A stretch of 64,000 bases of DNA from Chryseobacterium sp. C-71 (GCF_020911865.1 NZ_CP087131.1:806001-870000), one strand, 5' to 3'; shown: positions 1 to 9,920, counted from the stretch's first letter. Notes: generated from the letters alone by a model not told the origin. Program-made: numbers and translations.

Positions 1-140
1 AAAAGATAGCTTTCAACTCCTAAAATATTAAATCTATATTCCTCTAATAGAAATGCAATAATTCCACCCAATAACATCATCAATAATAATGTATTAACAA
101 AATTATAGATGGGAGCTTTGTTTCGGTTACTTAGTCTCAT
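1..140 (-). CDS. Partial membrane protein, N-terminus only
   Basis: A minus-strand reading frame starts at an ATG at 140 and leaves the window at position 1. It begins MRLSNRNKAPIYNFVNTL and then has a hydrophobic stretch (LLLMMLLGGIIAFLLEEY), so the N-terminus looks like a short cytoplasmic segment followed by one membrane helix. It begins 21 bases after the parE stop codon on the same strand, so it may share the parE transcript. No family is recognised from 46 residues. Confidence 0.5.
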   Translation of the reverse strand, partial: MRLSNRNKAPIYNFVNTLLLMMLLGGIIAFLLEEYRFNILGVESYL

Positions 141-161
141 TTGTGGTGGTGTTCTTTACAA

Positions 162-2042
162 TCATTCTGCTTCGGTTAGAATTTCTTTATCGCTGATGTT
201 AGAATCTTCTACAACCAGATTTTCAAGAATAAAAACCTGTCGGTCGGGAGTATTTTTCCCCATATAAAATTCTAATAACTGTTCGATGGTTTGATCTTTT
301 CCAAGAACAACGGGCTCTAAACGAATATCTTTTCCTATGAAATTTTTAAATTCATCCGGCGAAATTTCTCCTAAACCTTTAAATCGGGTGATCTCAGGAT
401 TTTTTCCTAATTCATTTAAAGCTTTCACTCTTTCCAATTCAGAATAGCAATATCTCGTTTCCTTTTTATTTCTTACTCTGAATAATGGCGTTTGAAGAAT
501 ATATAAATGTCCGTTTTTAATCACATCCGGGAAAAACTGAAGGAAAAATGTAATCATCAAAAGTCTGATGTGCATTCCGTCTACATCGGCATCGGTTGCA
601 ATAATGACTTGATTGTATCGTAAATCTTCAAGACTTTCTTCAATATTTAAAGCGGCCTGAAGAAGGTTGAATTCCTCATTTTCGTAGACTACTTTTTTGG
701 TTAAACCATAACAGTTCAGCGGTTTACCTTTTAAAGAAAATACAGCCTGCGTTTCAACATCTCTTGATTTTGTGATGGAGCCTGATGCAGAATCTCCTTC
801 CGTAATGAAGATTTGAGTTTCCGCTTTTCGTTCTGCTTTCTGATCGTTATAATGTTGTCTGCAGTCACGAAGTTTTTTATTGTGCAGCGAAACTTTTTTG
901 GCTCTTTCTCTTGCCAATTTCTGAATTCCTGAAAGTTCTTTTCTTTCTCTTTCTGAGATTAAAATTTTTCTCTGAATCGCTTCAGCAATTTCGGGATTTT
1001 TATGAAGAAAATTATCCAGTTTACTTTTTAAGAAATCAATGATGAAAATTCTCACCGTCGGTCCATTCGGACCGATATCGTTGGAGCCCAATTTGGTTTT
1101 CGTCTGAGATTCGAAAACTGGTTCTTCTACACTGATGGAAATGGCCGCAACAATAGATTTCCTTATATCGGAAGCATCAAAGTTTTTATTAAAAAACTCT
1201 CGGATTGTTTTTACATACGCTTCACGAAAGGCATTTAAATGTGTCCCACCCTGCGTTGTATTTTGTCCGTTAACGAATGAAAAATACGTTTCTGTCTGCG
1301 ATTTATCGGTATGCGTAACTGCCAATTCGATATCATTATCTCTTAAATGAATGATAGGGTACAATACATCGCTTTCCAATTCTTCTTCTAACAAATCTTT
1401 AAGACCGTTTTCAGAATAGAAAGTTTCACCGTTAAAAATAATTTTCAGTCCGGGATTCAGATAAGAATAATTGCGGAGCATTCTTGCGATATACTCTTTT
1501 CTATATTTGAAATGAAGGAAAATATCGGCATCAGGAACAAAAGAAATCTCCGTTCCGTTTCGATCAGACGTATCTTTTTCGCCATGATCTTCGGTAATAA
1601 TTCCTCTGGAGAATTCTGCCATTTTCATCTTCCCTTCACGGAAAGATCTTACACGGAAATAATCTGAAAGGGCATTCACCGCTTTGGTTCCGACACCATT
1701 CAAACCTACTGATTTTTTGAAGGCTTTACTGTCGTATTTACCACCGGTATTCATTTTTGAAACGGCATCCACCACTTTTCCTAACGGAATTCCACGACCA
1801 AAATCACGGATCGTAACTTTTCCGTCGTCGACTTTTATTTCAATTCTTTTACCAGATTTCATTCTGAACTCATCAATCGAGTTATCGAGAATTTCTTTCA
1901 GCAAAATATAGATACCATCATCCGCAGACGAGCCATCGCCCAACTTCCCGATGTACATACCAGGACGTAAACGAATATGCTCCTGCCAATCGAGGGTTCT
2001 GATGTTATCTTCGGAATATACAGGGTTTATTTCTTGTGACAT
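162..2042 (-). CDS. parE: DNA topoisomerase IV subunit B (ParE)
   Basis: ATPase subunit of a type IIA topoisomerase that decatenates daughter chromosomes together with ParC. The GHKL ATPase domain shows the Mg/ATP helix E50xxxN54, the DFGRGIP motif at 80-86 and the glycine-rich lid GLNGVGTKA at 113-121. The transducer K-loop QTKTKLGS is at 313-320. The TOPRIM domain carries EGDSASG from E415 and the acidic triad D484/D486/D488 (DADVDG). The string FSLKGKPLN in TOPRIM is typical of ParE rather than GyrB, and the length of 626 residues fits. No ParC gene is visible in the window; it may lie past the left edge. Confidence 0.92.
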   Translation of the reverse strand: MSQEINPVYSEDNIRTLDWQEHIRLRPGMYIGKLGDGSSADDGIYILLKEILDNSIDEFRMKSGKRIEIKVDDGKVTIRDFGRGIPLGKVVDAVSKMNTGGKYDSKAFKKSVGLNGVGTKAVNALSDYFRVRSFREGKMKMAEFSRGIITEDHGEKDTSDRNGTEISFVPDADIFLHFKYRKEYIARMLRNYSYLNPGLKIIFNGETFYSENGLKDLLEEELESDVLYPIIHLRDNDIELAVTHTDKSQTETYFSFVNGQNTTQGGTHLNAFREAYVKTIREFFNKNFDASDIRKSIVAAISISVEEPVFESQTKTKLGSNDIGPNGPTVRIFIIDFLKSKLDNFLHKNPEIAEAIQRKILISERERKELSGIQKLARERAKKVSLHNKKLRDCRQHYNDQKAERKAETQIFITEGDSASGSITKSRDVETQAVFSLKGKPLNCYGLTKKVVYENEEFNLLQAALNIEESLEDLRYNQVIIATDADVDGMHIRLLMITFFLQFFPDVIKNGHLYILQTPLFRVRNKKETRYCYSELERVKALNELGKNPEITRFKGLGEISPDEFKNFIGKDIRLEPVVLGKDQTIEQLLEFYMGKNTPDRQVFILENLVVEDSNISDKEILTEAE

Positions 2043-2232
2043 AGATTATTTCAGCAAACATACAAAAGTACGAAATAGAACAAAAATATCCGAATATTTC
2101 GACTCGTTTTTTTATGATAATTTCAGATAAAAACTACAGATTTATTTTTTGGTTACGAAATAATTTTTAATAACGAAATATCTTTAAATTTCAAAAAATG
2201 CTGTACATTCGAACTAAGCAAAATTTTCTTTC

Positions 2233-3381
2233 ATGATACAACTTCCTTTTTCTAAACTTTCAAATGTAGGAACCACAATTTTCAGTCAGATGACTCAATT
2301 GGCCAATGAAAATGAAGCCATCAATTTGTCTCAGGGATTCCCGGATTTTATGCCTGATTCAGAATTGTTGAATCTTGTGAATCATTTTATTCAAAAAGGT
2401 TTTAACCAATATGCACCAATGGGCGGAATGATTGGCTTGAAAGAAGAAATTGCAAGGAAAATTGAAAACAGTCATCAAACGACTTATCATCCTGATTCAG
2501 AAATTACCATTACCGCAGGCGGAACTCAGGCAATTTTTACAACGATTGCTACTTTTGTTAAGAAAGATGATGAAGTAATTATTTTTGAACCTGCTTATGA
2601 TTGCTACGAACCAACAGTTGAACTTTTCGGAGGAATTGTAAAACGTTTCGAAATGAAAGCTCCTGATTATGAAATCGACTGGAATGTCGTGAAAAATTTA
2701 GTTTCAGAAAAAACAAAAATGATCATTCTGAATAACCCGAACAATCCATCAGGAAAAATTTTAAAGGAAAATGATTTTCAGGAATTAATTAAATTAGTAA
2801 AAGATACCTCGATTCTTATTTTAAGTGATGAAGTCTATGAAAATATTGTTTTTGACGGAAAAAAACATCTAAGTATCTGCAAATATCCCGAACTCAAAGA
2901 AAGAAGTCTTTTAGTTGCATCTTTCGGGAAACTTTTCCACGTGACCGGCTGGAAAATCGGATATTGTGCCGCTCCGAAAGCTTTAACAGATGAGTTCAGA
3001 AAAATTCATCAATTCAATGTATTTTCCGTCAACACACCGATTCAGCTGGCTTTGGCTGAATATATGAAAAATAATGAGCATTATCTTGGTTTGAATGATT
3101 TTTTCCAGGAAAAAAGAAATTTTTTAAGACAAGGTTTAGTGAATACTTCATTTGAATTACTCGATTGTGAAGGGACGTATTTTCAGGCTTTGAAATATGA
3201 CAAAATTTCAGACAAACCAGATTTTGATTTCGCCACAGAACTTACCATTAATCATAAAGTTGCAAGTGTACCTTTTTCTTCTTTTTATAAAAATAAACTG
3301 AATGAAAATGTGATCAGACTTTGTTTTGCTAAGAAGCAGGAAACTCTGGAAAAGGCAATTGAGAATTTGGCAAAACTTTAA
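2233..3381 (+). CDS. PLP-dependent aminotransferase, methionine aminotransferase (YbdL) type
   Basis: Fold-type I, class I/II aminotransferase of 382 residues. The PLP-binding lysine is K233 in SFGKLFHVTGWKIGY. Cofactor contacts include NNPNNPSG at 167-174, D199 in SDEVYE and the tyrosine-containing AYDCYEP loop near 121-127. The N-terminal NLSQGFPDF segment and the GKLFHVTGWK context match the methionine/kynurenine aminotransferase branch (YbdL, KAT), which transfers amino groups from methionine and aromatic amino acids to 2-oxo acids. It is a single gene on the plus strand, divergent from parE across a 190-base AT-rich spacer. Substrate choice is inferred from family resemblance only. Confidence 0.8.
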   Translation: MIQLPFSKLSNVGTTIFSQMTQLANENEAINLSQGFPDFMPDSELLNLVNHFIQKGFNQYAPMGGMIGLKEEIARKIENSHQTTYHPDSEITITAGGTQAIFTTIATFVKKDDEVIIFEPAYDCYEPTVELFGGIVKRFEMKAPDYEIDWNVVKNLVSEKTKMIILNNPNNPSGKILKENDFQELIKLVKDTSILILSDEVYENIVFDGKKHLSICKYPELKERSLLVASFGKLFHVTGWKIGYCAAPKALTDEFRKIHQFNVFSVNTPIQLALAEYMKNNEHYLGLNDFFQEKRNFLRQGLVNTSFELLDCEGTYFQALKYDKISDKPDFDFATELTINHKVASVPFSSFYKNKLNENVIRLCFAKKQETLEKAIENLAKL

Positions 3382-3384
3382 AAA

Positions 3385-3470
3385 ATAAATTTCTCGCAGA
3401 TTCAGCAAATCAAGCAGATTTTTTTTGATCTGCGTAATCCGCTCAATCTGCGAGAGAAAAATAATTTATT
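3385..3470. repeat. Imperfect inverted repeat of the CGCAGATT type
   Basis: The space between the convergent aminotransferase and SDR genes is almost wholly one palindromic element. Its left arm contains TTCTCGCAGATT and its right arm AATCTGCGAGAGAA, and both arms contain internal repeats of the unit CAGATT/AATCTG. It could act as a bidirectional transcription end. A related element with TGTACA-type arms lies at 21940-22020. Confidence 0.6.
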
Positions 3471-4231
3471 TAAAAGAACATTCCACCAGAAGCTTCAATT
3501 CTTTGCGCGGTAATCCAGCGAGCGTCTTCGGTACAAAGGAAAGCTACCACTCCACCAATATCGTCCGGCAAACCAGCTCTTCCTAAAGCTGTATTTCCTG
3601 CGATCATTGCATTGATATTTTCATCATCTCTTGTTCTTCCGCCACCAAAATCGGTTTCAATCGCTCCCGGAGCAACTACATTGACTTTGATTTTTCTTGA
3701 TCCCAATTCTTTCGCCATGTATTTCGTCAGCATTTCAACACCCGCTTTCATTGAACCATAAACTGATGATCCTGGCAAAGCAAATCTTGCCAATCCTGAA
3801 GAAATATTGATAATTCCTCCACCGTTATTGATGAATGGCAGAAACTTCTGAGTTAAAAAGAAAACCCCTTTGAAATGAATATTGAACATCTCATCCAATT
3901 GCTCTTCGGTAGTTTCTGTAATTGGAGAATACAAAGCGGTTCCTGCATTGTTGATCAGATAATCAATGTTTGCATTTCCTCTACTTTCTTTCAGATGATC
4001 AGTTACATTTTGAATGAATGAATCAAAACTTTTAACATCTCTGGTATCGAGTTGAAAAGCTGTTGCGTTTCTTCCTAAAGCTTTAATTTCACTTACAACA
4101 TTTTCAGCTTCTTCTTTATTGCTATGATACGTGATAATAACATCCAAACCTTTCTCAGCAATTTTTAATGCTGAATTTTTTCCTAATCCACGGCTTCCGC
4201 CAGTTATCAATGCGATTTTTGCTGTACTCAT
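3470..4231 (-). CDS. SDR family NAD(P)-dependent oxidoreductase
   Basis: Classical short-chain dehydrogenase/reductase of 253 residues from the ATG at 4231. That start places the cofactor motif TGGSRGLG at residues 10-17. An upstream in-frame ATG at 4255 would add eight residues (MLQEKILK) not expected in the family. The NNAG motif is at 94-97, the catalytic serine at about 144-145, and Y158xxxK162 completes the active site (VYGSMKAG). The serine after the second strand hints at NADPH but is not decisive. It lies 86 bases downstream of an AraC regulator on the same strand, a pairing often seen for stress-induced SDRs. The substrate cannot be read from the sequence. Confidence 0.85.
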   Translation of the reverse strand: MSTAKIALITGGSRGLGKNSALKIAEKGLDVIITYHSNKEEAENVVSEIKALGRNATAFQLDTRDVKSFDSFIQNVTDHLKESRGNANIDYLINNAGTALYSPITETTEEQLDEMFNIHFKGVFFLTQKFLPFINNGGGIINISSGLARFALPGSSVYGSMKAGVEMLTKYMAKELGSRKIKVNVVAPGAIETDFGGGRTRDDENINAMIAGNTALGRAGLPDDIGGVVAFLCTEDARWITAQRIEASGGMFF

Positions 4232-4317
4232 TTTTAATATTTTTTCTTGTAACAAAGTTCATTTAAATCTACTCAAAACTATTTGCTTGAATCAATCTGA
4301 AATTTGCATAATTCAAA

Positions 4318-5256
4318 TCATGAACGAAATTCCAATGGTGCAAATGAAGTTTTACGCTTAAAAAAATTAGAAAAATGCGCAATTTCTTCAAATCCCAAAG
4401 CATAAGAAATTTCAGACACATTCCATTTAGTTTGCTTTAATAAGATCTTAGCTTCCTGAATAATGCGATCTGCAATAAATTCAGTGGTCGTTTTTCCCGT
4501 TGTTTCTTTTAAATTTTTATTTAAATAATTCACATGAATCGCCAATCTTTCTGCATAATCTTTAGCGACTTTCAGTTGAACTCTCTGATCGGGAGACTCT
4601 ATCGGAAATTGTCTTTCCAGCAATTCGATGAACAGTGAAACTACTCTCAAAGAAGCGTTCTGAGAAGTTGAATTTTTTTCGGCAGGTTGCAGTTTTTGCC
4701 CGTAATGAATCAGTTCAAAAACATAATTTCTGATCAGATCGTATTTAAAAGCATAATCAGAATCGATTTCTTTTTTGATTTTTGAAAATAGCATTTCAAT
4801 TTCATCTGCCAGTTCATCGTCAATCTCAAAAACAGGGATTGCACCAGGTTGAAACAAAGGCAAGTCTTCAAGAATATTCTGAGATTGATTTTTATTAAAA
4901 AAATCATCGGTAAAAACACAAAAGCTTCCGGACTGATTTTCATCTTCCGGAACATAATGATAAGGAACTTTCGGCGTCGCAAAAAGCAGTGCATTCTTTT
5001 TTATGGAAATTATTTTGTCTGCATATTCAGCTCTGTTCTTTCCTCGTATCAGACTGATTTTATAATACTTTCTTCTGTTGTAAGGCATTTCACAGTTCTT
5101 TTTAAAAGTAGCAAGCGTGTGTGCAATATCAAAAACATTAAAATGACCAATATCTTTGTGAAGTCCTTTTGGGAAAATACTTTCGAGATCTTTTCCGAGC
5201 ATTTTTGCCATTTCGCCATAAAAGTCTTCTAAAGATGCATGAGCTATTTTTTCCAT
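4318..5256 (-). CDS. AraC family transcriptional regulator
   Basis: A 312-residue regulator with an N-terminal cupin-like effector domain (about 20-200) and a C-terminal pair of helix-turn-helix motifs (about 215-312). The second HTH reads WNVSEISYALGFEEIAHFSNFFKRKTSFAPLEFR, with the signature alanine-leucine-glycine-phenylalanine turn and the Phe-Lys-Arg segment of the family. It lies directly upstream of the SDR gene in the same orientation and may control it as well as itself. No effector is predictable. Confidence 0.85.
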   Translation of the reverse strand: MEKIAHASLEDFYGEMAKMLGKDLESIFPKGLHKDIGHFNVFDIAHTLATFKKNCEMPYNRRKYYKISLIRGKNRAEYADKIISIKKNALLFATPKVPYHYVPEDENQSGSFCVFTDDFFNKNQSQNILEDLPLFQPGAIPVFEIDDELADEIEMLFSKIKKEIDSDYAFKYDLIRNYVFELIHYGQKLQPAEKNSTSQNASLRVVSLFIELLERQFPIESPDQRVQLKVAKDYAERLAIHVNYLNKNLKETTGKTTTEFIADRIIQEAKILLKQTKWNVSEISYALGFEEIAHFSNFFKRKTSFAPLEFRS

Positions 5257-5572
5257 GATGAGAAATTTGTATAAATCAAATATAGGAATTAGTAAATATT
5301 ATTTTACTTTAAAAACGACAAATATTTTTAACATATAAGTAAACTCTAGAGAAAGATCCGAATACTGAAAAGAACACATTAGTTTTTTGAAAAATCACAG
5401 ATTTTCAACTTTTTAAAAAATTATACTTTAAAACATTTTTTTGTAATTTAATTTTCAAAAGTATGTCACAAATAAGTTTCATGCCCTTTCCGATTAACAT
5501 TTGTCAAAGCAAAAACGCTCCCAAATTCATGGAAGCGTTCTTTTAAAATACTATAACTAACTTTTAATACTT
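5257..5572. other. Intergenic region with one terminator
   Basis: This 316-base AT-rich stretch separates the AraC gene start from the ychF stop. Apart from the terminator hairpin at 5513-5545, no reading frame, RNA gene or repeat is supported. The part next to 5257 must hold the AraC promoter, but no confident -7/-33 pair was found. Confidence 0.5.
5513..5545 (-). terminator. Rho-independent terminator for ychF
   Basis: On the minus strand GAACGCTTCC pairs with GGGAGCGTT across a short loop, with one bulge, and is followed by a T-run. It lies 28 bases after the ychF stop codon. Confidence 0.75.
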
Positions 5573-6664
5573 TTAAACATTGAATCTGAAGTGCATAATA
5601 TCACCGTCTTGTACGATGTATTCTTTTCCTTCAACAGAAAGCTTTCCGGCCTCCTTTACTTTGGCTTCTGTTCCGTAGCTCACGTAATCGTTATATTTGA
5701 TTACTTCTGCACGGATGAATCCTTTCTCAAAATCAGTGTGGATGACCCCTGCAGCTTGAGGAGCTGTCCAGCCTTGTCCGATAGTCCACGCTCTCACTTC
5801 TTTTACACCTGCCGTGAAGTACGTCTGAAGTTTCAACAAATCATACGCCTTTCTGATCAAACGGTTTACACCCGGTTCAGTTAAGCCCAATTCTTCCAAG
5901 AAAATCTCTCTTTCTTCGAAAGTATCCAATTCATTGATATCTGCTTCGATCTGAGCAGCTAAAACTACTACTTCAGCTTTTTCTTTCTGAGCCATTTCTT
6001 CAATCTTGGCAATCCATTCGTTTCCGTTTTTGATAGAATTTTCGTCTACATTACAAACGTAAAGAACAGGTTTATTGGTCAACAACTGAACATCTGATAT
6101 AATAGATGCCGCAAAATCATCCATTGGGAATTCTCTTGCATTTTTACCGTCTTCGATAAATTTCTCTAAATTATGAAGCGTTTCATAAGTCAGAATATCT
6201 TCTTTCTTACCAGACTTGATGAATTTTTTAGCTTTTTCAACTGCTTTACCAACAGTTTCCAAATCTTTCAACTGCAACTCGATGTCGATAATTTCTTTAT
6301 CTCTCATCGGATCTACAGAACCTTCTACGTGGATGATATTTCCGTTTTCAAAACATCTTAAAACATGAATAATCGCCTCGCATTCTCTGATGTTGGCAAG
6401 AAACTGATTTCCTAAACCTTCACCTTTGCTCGCTCCTTTTACCAAACCGGCAATATCAACGATCTCTACAACAGCCGGCAAAACTCTTTCAGGGTTTACC
6501 AGTTTTTCTAGCTCAAATAATCTCTGATCCGGCACTGAAACTGTTCCCAAGTTGGGTTCAATAGTACAGAAAGGATAATTTGCTGATTGCGCTTTAGCAT
6601 TGCTTAAGCAGTTAAAAAGAGTTGATTTACCTACATTGGGTAAGCCTACGATTCCACATTTCAT
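5573..6664 (-). CDS. ychF: Redox-regulated ATPase YchF (Obg family)
   Basis: Universally conserved P-loop protein of 363 residues that hydrolyses ATP in preference to GTP and associates with the ribosome. The P-loop is GLPNVGKST (7-15) and the switch region DIAGLVKGASKGEGLGNQF follows. Instead of the guanine-specific NKxD, the protein shows CNVDE near 204-208, in line with the relaxed nucleotide specificity of this family. A C-terminal TGS domain begins about residue 280 (TYFTAGVKEVRAWTIGQGWTAPQAAG is split by its substrate loop). Length and start match the family exactly. Confidence 0.95.
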   Translation of the reverse strand: MKCGIVGLPNVGKSTLFNCLSNAKAQSANYPFCTIEPNLGTVSVPDQRLFELEKLVNPERVLPAVVEIVDIAGLVKGASKGEGLGNQFLANIRECEAIIHVLRCFENGNIIHVEGSVDPMRDKEIIDIELQLKDLETVGKAVEKAKKFIKSGKKEDILTYETLHNLEKFIEDGKNAREFPMDDFAASIISDVQLLTNKPVLYVCNVDENSIKNGNEWIAKIEEMAQKEKAEVVVLAAQIEADINELDTFEEREIFLEELGLTEPGVNRLIRKAYDLLKLQTYFTAGVKEVRAWTIGQGWTAPQAAGVIHTDFEKGFIRAEVIKYNDYVSYGTEAKVKEAGKLSVEGKEYIVQDGDIMHFRFNV

Positions 6665-6807
6665 AACGAAATTTTGTTTTAATTTATTGTGTTATGATTC
6701 CTTTCGGTTTCATATTTCACCTTTGTTTTTGGCAATTGGCTTTAGGCTTATTGCGTGCTAAAATTAAAGGTGTGCAAAGATAGTAATTTTAAAGACAGAT
6801 TCATAAT

Positions 6808-6840
6808 AAAAAAATCTGCCAAGTAAATGACAGATTTTTA
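6808..6840. terminator. Bidirectional terminator between ychF promoter region and ferritin
   Basis: AAAATCTG pairs with CAGATTTT around a 12-base loop, with A- and T-runs on both sides. It lies 28 bases past the ferritin stop codon on the minus strand. Confidence 0.7.
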
Positions 6841-6867
6841 GAAATAATAATTTTTATCAGTGTGTTT

Positions 6868-7419
6868 TTATGGGTTTGCTCCTGTAGCGTGTTGCGCAAG
6901 CTCTGCGTCGTCAGGAAGTGTTTCCAATGTTTTATCTAATGTGAACAGAGATTCGTCGCTTGCTCTGTCTCCACCTGCAATTTTCAATTTATCGATTAGA
7001 TTCATTGCAAATGTTTCTTCTTCAATTTGTTCTTTTACAAACCATTGTAGAAAATTCCATGATGCCCAGTCTTTTTCTTCAAAAGCAATGTTTACTAGAT
7101 TGTAAATTGCTGTGGTATTATCTACTTCATGTTTGAAAACAAGATCAAAACAATGAGTAAGGCTGGTTGGCTCTTCACCTGGTGCGGGAAGTTCTGTAAT
7201 TTTCGGTTTTCCGCCTCTGTTGAGGACGTATTGCATAAATTTCACTGCATGATCTCTTTCTTCCTGAGCATGACGGAATAAAAAGTTTGAAATTCCACCA
7301 TACCCTTTATCAGCAGCCCAAATTCCATAAGAAAAGTAAACTCTTGACTGTAAATCTTCGGTATTCATCTGGTCGCTTAGTGCCTGTTCCAGTCTAGGTG
7401 AAAGTCTGTTTGTATTCAT
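6868..7419 (-). CDS. Ferritin
   Basis: Iron-storage ferritin of 183 residues, expected to assemble into a 24-subunit cage that oxidises and stores iron in the cytoplasm. The four-helix-bundle metal ligands are visible: the helix-A glutamate before RVYFSYGIW, the HAQEERDHAVKF helix (ferroxidase Glu and His) and the later KEQIEEE helix. Length and spacing agree with the non-haem bacterial FtnA type rather than bacterioferritin, since no haem-ligand methionine is evident. The C-terminal tail after residue 160 (TLPDDAELAQHATGANP) is polar and longer than in the core fold. Monocistronic, with its own terminator. Confidence 0.9.
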   Translation of the reverse strand: MNTNRLSPRLEQALSDQMNTEDLQSRVYFSYGIWAADKGYGGISNFLFRHAQEERDHAVKFMQYVLNRGGKPKITELPAPGEEPTSLTHCFDLVFKHEVDNTTAIYNLVNIAFEEKDWASWNFLQWFVKEQIEEETFAMNLIDKLKIAGGDRASDESLFTLDKTLETLPDDAELAQHATGANP

Positions 7420-7561
7420 AACTGTATATTTTAGTATTTGTTATTTAAAGGATACAAAAATGGTTCCGATACAACTTTTTTTGATTATTAATGAAAACCA
7501 ACAATCTATAAACACTTATCAATCATAATTTTATACAGATAATTTATAGTGAGTCTAAAAT

Positions 7562-7588
7562 AAAAAAGCCAGTTCGTTGTAGAACTGA
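7562..7588 (-). terminator. Terminator downstream of the GHL10 lipoprotein gene
   Basis: On the minus strand CAGTTC pairs with GAACTG around a 6-base loop and is followed by GCTTTTTTA. It lies about 120 bases beyond the stop codon at 7709. Confidence 0.6.
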
Positions 7589-7708
7589 CTTAATTTAAAT
7601 ATTTTGAACCATTAAGGTTTATTTAGTTGATAAGACTATTAAGAGATTCTTCATTACACTTCGTTTCATTCAGATTGACAGCGAGAATTACTCAAATCCT
7701 CCCCAACT

Positions 7709-9310
7709 CTACTTTACTTTCTTCGCCATATAATCACTTTCATTTCCTAAACGGTCAATCGCTTTGATGGCAATTGCATTTAGTATTTTTCCATCTTTGC
7801 TTTTTGGAATTTCTTTTGAAAGGTTGTCCAAAGTAAGAATTTCAGTTTCCCAAACTCCGTTGTATTGTTTGAAAAGAACCCATTGAAAAACACTCCCAAT
7901 ATTTTTAGAACTCCAGCTTGTCTGAATAAAACTTCCGTTATCGTTGGTAAATAAAGTTGGTTTTTCTAAAGGAAGAGCTTTGATCCACGGACTTTTCGGA
8001 GTCAACGCTTTTTCTTTGTACGGTCCGTTTTTTAAAGTCGGAAGCATATTTTGATTTCTCGTTAAACCTGCGATGCTCCAATGAATTTCTCCTGTCGATT
8101 GAGGAAGAATTTGTCTTGTCAGCTCAATTTGATTTTTAATTTCGGTAGGTCGGTCTGCAACTTTAATCTCAACGGTATTCAATCCAGGCCAAAGATGGCG
8201 GTTCATGGTGTTTTCGGATTTCCACCAGTTTAATAAGTTTGCAAAAGGTTGACCCTTAGATTCTATCGGCCAATACAATTGTGGAGAAAAATAATCTACC
8301 CAGCCTTTATTTAACCATAATTTGGCATCAGCATACAACTCGTCATATTGAGAAGAACCGACAATTCCTTCCGGAAATCCGGGTTTCCAGATCCCAAAAG
8401 GACTGATTCCAAAACGTACATGATTTTTCTCTGCATGAATTTCTTTATAAATTCTTTCTACAAATTTATTAACGCTATCTCTTCGCCAATCTGCTCTTGA
8501 CAGCGTTCCTCCAGAATTTAGATAAGCGTTCCAACTTGAATTGTCCGGAAAATCTGCGCCACGGTTATATGTTGCGTAAGGATAAAAATAATCGTCAAAG
8601 TGAATGGCATCCAAATCATATCTTTTCACTAGATCTTTCACGACATTAGAAACATGTCCCTGCGTTTTCGGATTAGCAGGATCAAACCAATACATTCCGT
8701 TTTTCAATCTAATGGTAATATCCGAAAGTTTATTCACCATCGACTGACTTGAAACAGACCCACCGTTTGAATGATGTGCTCTGTAAGGGTTTAACCATAC
8801 ATGCAGCTCCATTCCTCGTTTGTGAGATTCTTCAATCCAGAATTGTAGAGGATCGTAATTTGGATAAGGCGGCTCTCCCGTTTTTCCTGTTAAAAAATAT
8901 GACCAAGGTTCTAATTCGCTTGTGTACAAAGCATCTGCAGACGGACGTGCCTGAAAAATCACTGCATTAAAATTATTTTCCTGAAGCATATTCAACATAC
9001 TGATGGCTTCGGCTTTTTGCTGATCAACTGACAAATTGTTTCTCGAAGGCCAGTTGATATTGGCAACACTCGCAATCCAAGCACCACGGAACTCTCGGTT
9101 GATTGCAGGAAGGTTTACTTTAAAGTTTTCTTCGATGGGTGTGATTATCTGTGGCTTAACGGCAATAGTAGAATCAGTAGGTTTAGTTTTGTATCTATTT
9201 TCTTTTGTTGGATTTTTACTTGTAGAAACATTTTTCTGTACAGAGCAAGAACTGCTAACTGACGCAAAAAAACCTAGTAGGAATATTATTTTTATTTTGG
9301 AGATTTTCAT
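7709..9310 (-). CDS. GHL10 (DUF187) family glycosidase-like lipoprotein
   Basis: A 533-residue exported protein. The first 21 residues form a signal peptide ending SVSSSC, so C22 is the probable lipidated cysteine. From about residue 73 (EFRGAWIASVANINWPS) it follows the glycosyl-hydrolase-like 10 TIM-barrel family (YngK type). Expected blocks are visible: QARPSADALYTSELEPWS, HVWLNPYRAHH, LDAIHFDDYFYPY and FGISPFGIW. A fibronectin-III-like tail is suggested after about 440. Members probably act on cell-wall or other glycans, but activity is poorly established. The residues right after the lipid cysteine (SVQKN) are the same as in the GH105 lipoprotein at 56176-57336. Confidence 0.8.
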   Translation of the reverse strand: MKISKIKIIFLLGFFASVSSSCSVQKNVSTSKNPTKENRYKTKPTDSTIAVKPQIITPIEENFKVNLPAINREFRGAWIASVANINWPSRNNLSVDQQKAEAISMLNMLQENNFNAVIFQARPSADALYTSELEPWSYFLTGKTGEPPYPNYDPLQFWIEESHKRGMELHVWLNPYRAHHSNGGSVSSQSMVNKLSDITIRLKNGMYWFDPANPKTQGHVSNVVKDLVKRYDLDAIHFDDYFYPYATYNRGADFPDNSSWNAYLNSGGTLSRADWRRDSVNKFVERIYKEIHAEKNHVRFGISPFGIWKPGFPEGIVGSSQYDELYADAKLWLNKGWVDYFSPQLYWPIESKGQPFANLLNWWKSENTMNRHLWPGLNTVEIKVADRPTEIKNQIELTRQILPQSTGEIHWSIAGLTRNQNMLPTLKNGPYKEKALTPKSPWIKALPLEKPTLFTNDNGSFIQTSWSSKNIGSVFQWVLFKQYNGVWETEILTLDNLSKEIPKSKDGKILNAIAIKAIDRLGNESDYMAKKVK

Positions 9311-9406
9311 CTTGCGATAGACTATTTTATTTACGGCTTTAAAAAATTCAAGATAATAAATTTATTAGAATTTAAAACAAAAAAAGCCTGAAAAGTGGCA
9401 ACAAAA

Positions 9407-9706
9407 TTATGATTTAATTTTTTGCAACAAATCTCTTGCACCATGATGTACTAAAAGGATATGAATTTCATCTTTTGAAATAATACGGTAAATAATTCTA
9501 TAATTTCCTTCAAAAATTTCTCTCACATTTTCATCATCAATTTCTGATACTTTCTTCCCTATCACGTTTCCATTTCTTAAAATTTCAGTTTTGTGCTGGA
9601 TTTTTTCAATTTGAAATCTTGCGTATCTCTTCGAGTCTAAACTTATAAAATCGTAAATTTCTTTTAAATCAGATTTAGCTGATTTTAACCATTTTATTTG
9701 AACCAC
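9407..9706 (-). CDS. RelE/ParE-family toxin
   Basis: A 99-residue protein with the RelE/ParE fold signature: an N-terminal strand (QIKWLKSAKSDLKEIYDFI), a two-helix hairpin and the C-terminal strands REIFEGNYRIIYRI and IHILLVHHGARDLL. Conserved arginine and tyrosine residues (GNYRIIYRI) are in the usual place. Its start overlaps the end of the upstream gene by 13 bases, which indicates coupled translation with the putative antitoxin. ParE types poison gyrase and RelE types cleave mRNA; the sequence alone does not decide between them. Confidence 0.8.
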   Translation of the reverse strand: MVQIKWLKSAKSDLKEIYDFISLDSKRYARFQIEKIQHKTEILRNGNVIGKKVSEIDDENVREIFEGNYRIIYRIISKDEIHILLVHHGARDLLQKIKS

Positions 9707-9885
9707 TGTTCTATTTCAGTTTTAAGATTTTCTTCAGAAATGGTTTCATTGTTTTCAGATTCCTGAATTCTGGTTTCAATTTTTTCTATCATAATCAATC
9801 TCTCAATTACATCATCAATACTAATTTCATCTGGAAATTCATCAATTTGTTTTTGTAGTTTTTCTTTAGTAATTGTCATTTTCAT
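9694..9885 (-). CDS. Putative antitoxin of the RelE/ParE pair
   Basis: A small acidic protein of 63 residues that precedes and overlaps the toxin gene. It has no clear MetJ/Arc or HTH DNA-binding domain. Its visible content is charged amphipathic helix (DDVIERLIMIEKIETRIQ) and a C-terminal acidic segment ending in EQWFK, which could wrap the toxin. Translation could also start at the third codon (MTITKEK). The assignment rests on gene order, overlap and size. Confidence 0.65.
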   Translation of the reverse strand: MKMTITKEKLQKQIDEFPDEISIDDVIERLIMIEKIETRIQESENNETISEENLKTEIEQWFK

Positions 9886-9920
9886 ATAATTTAATAATGC
9901 TAAATTAGAAAATTTAAATC

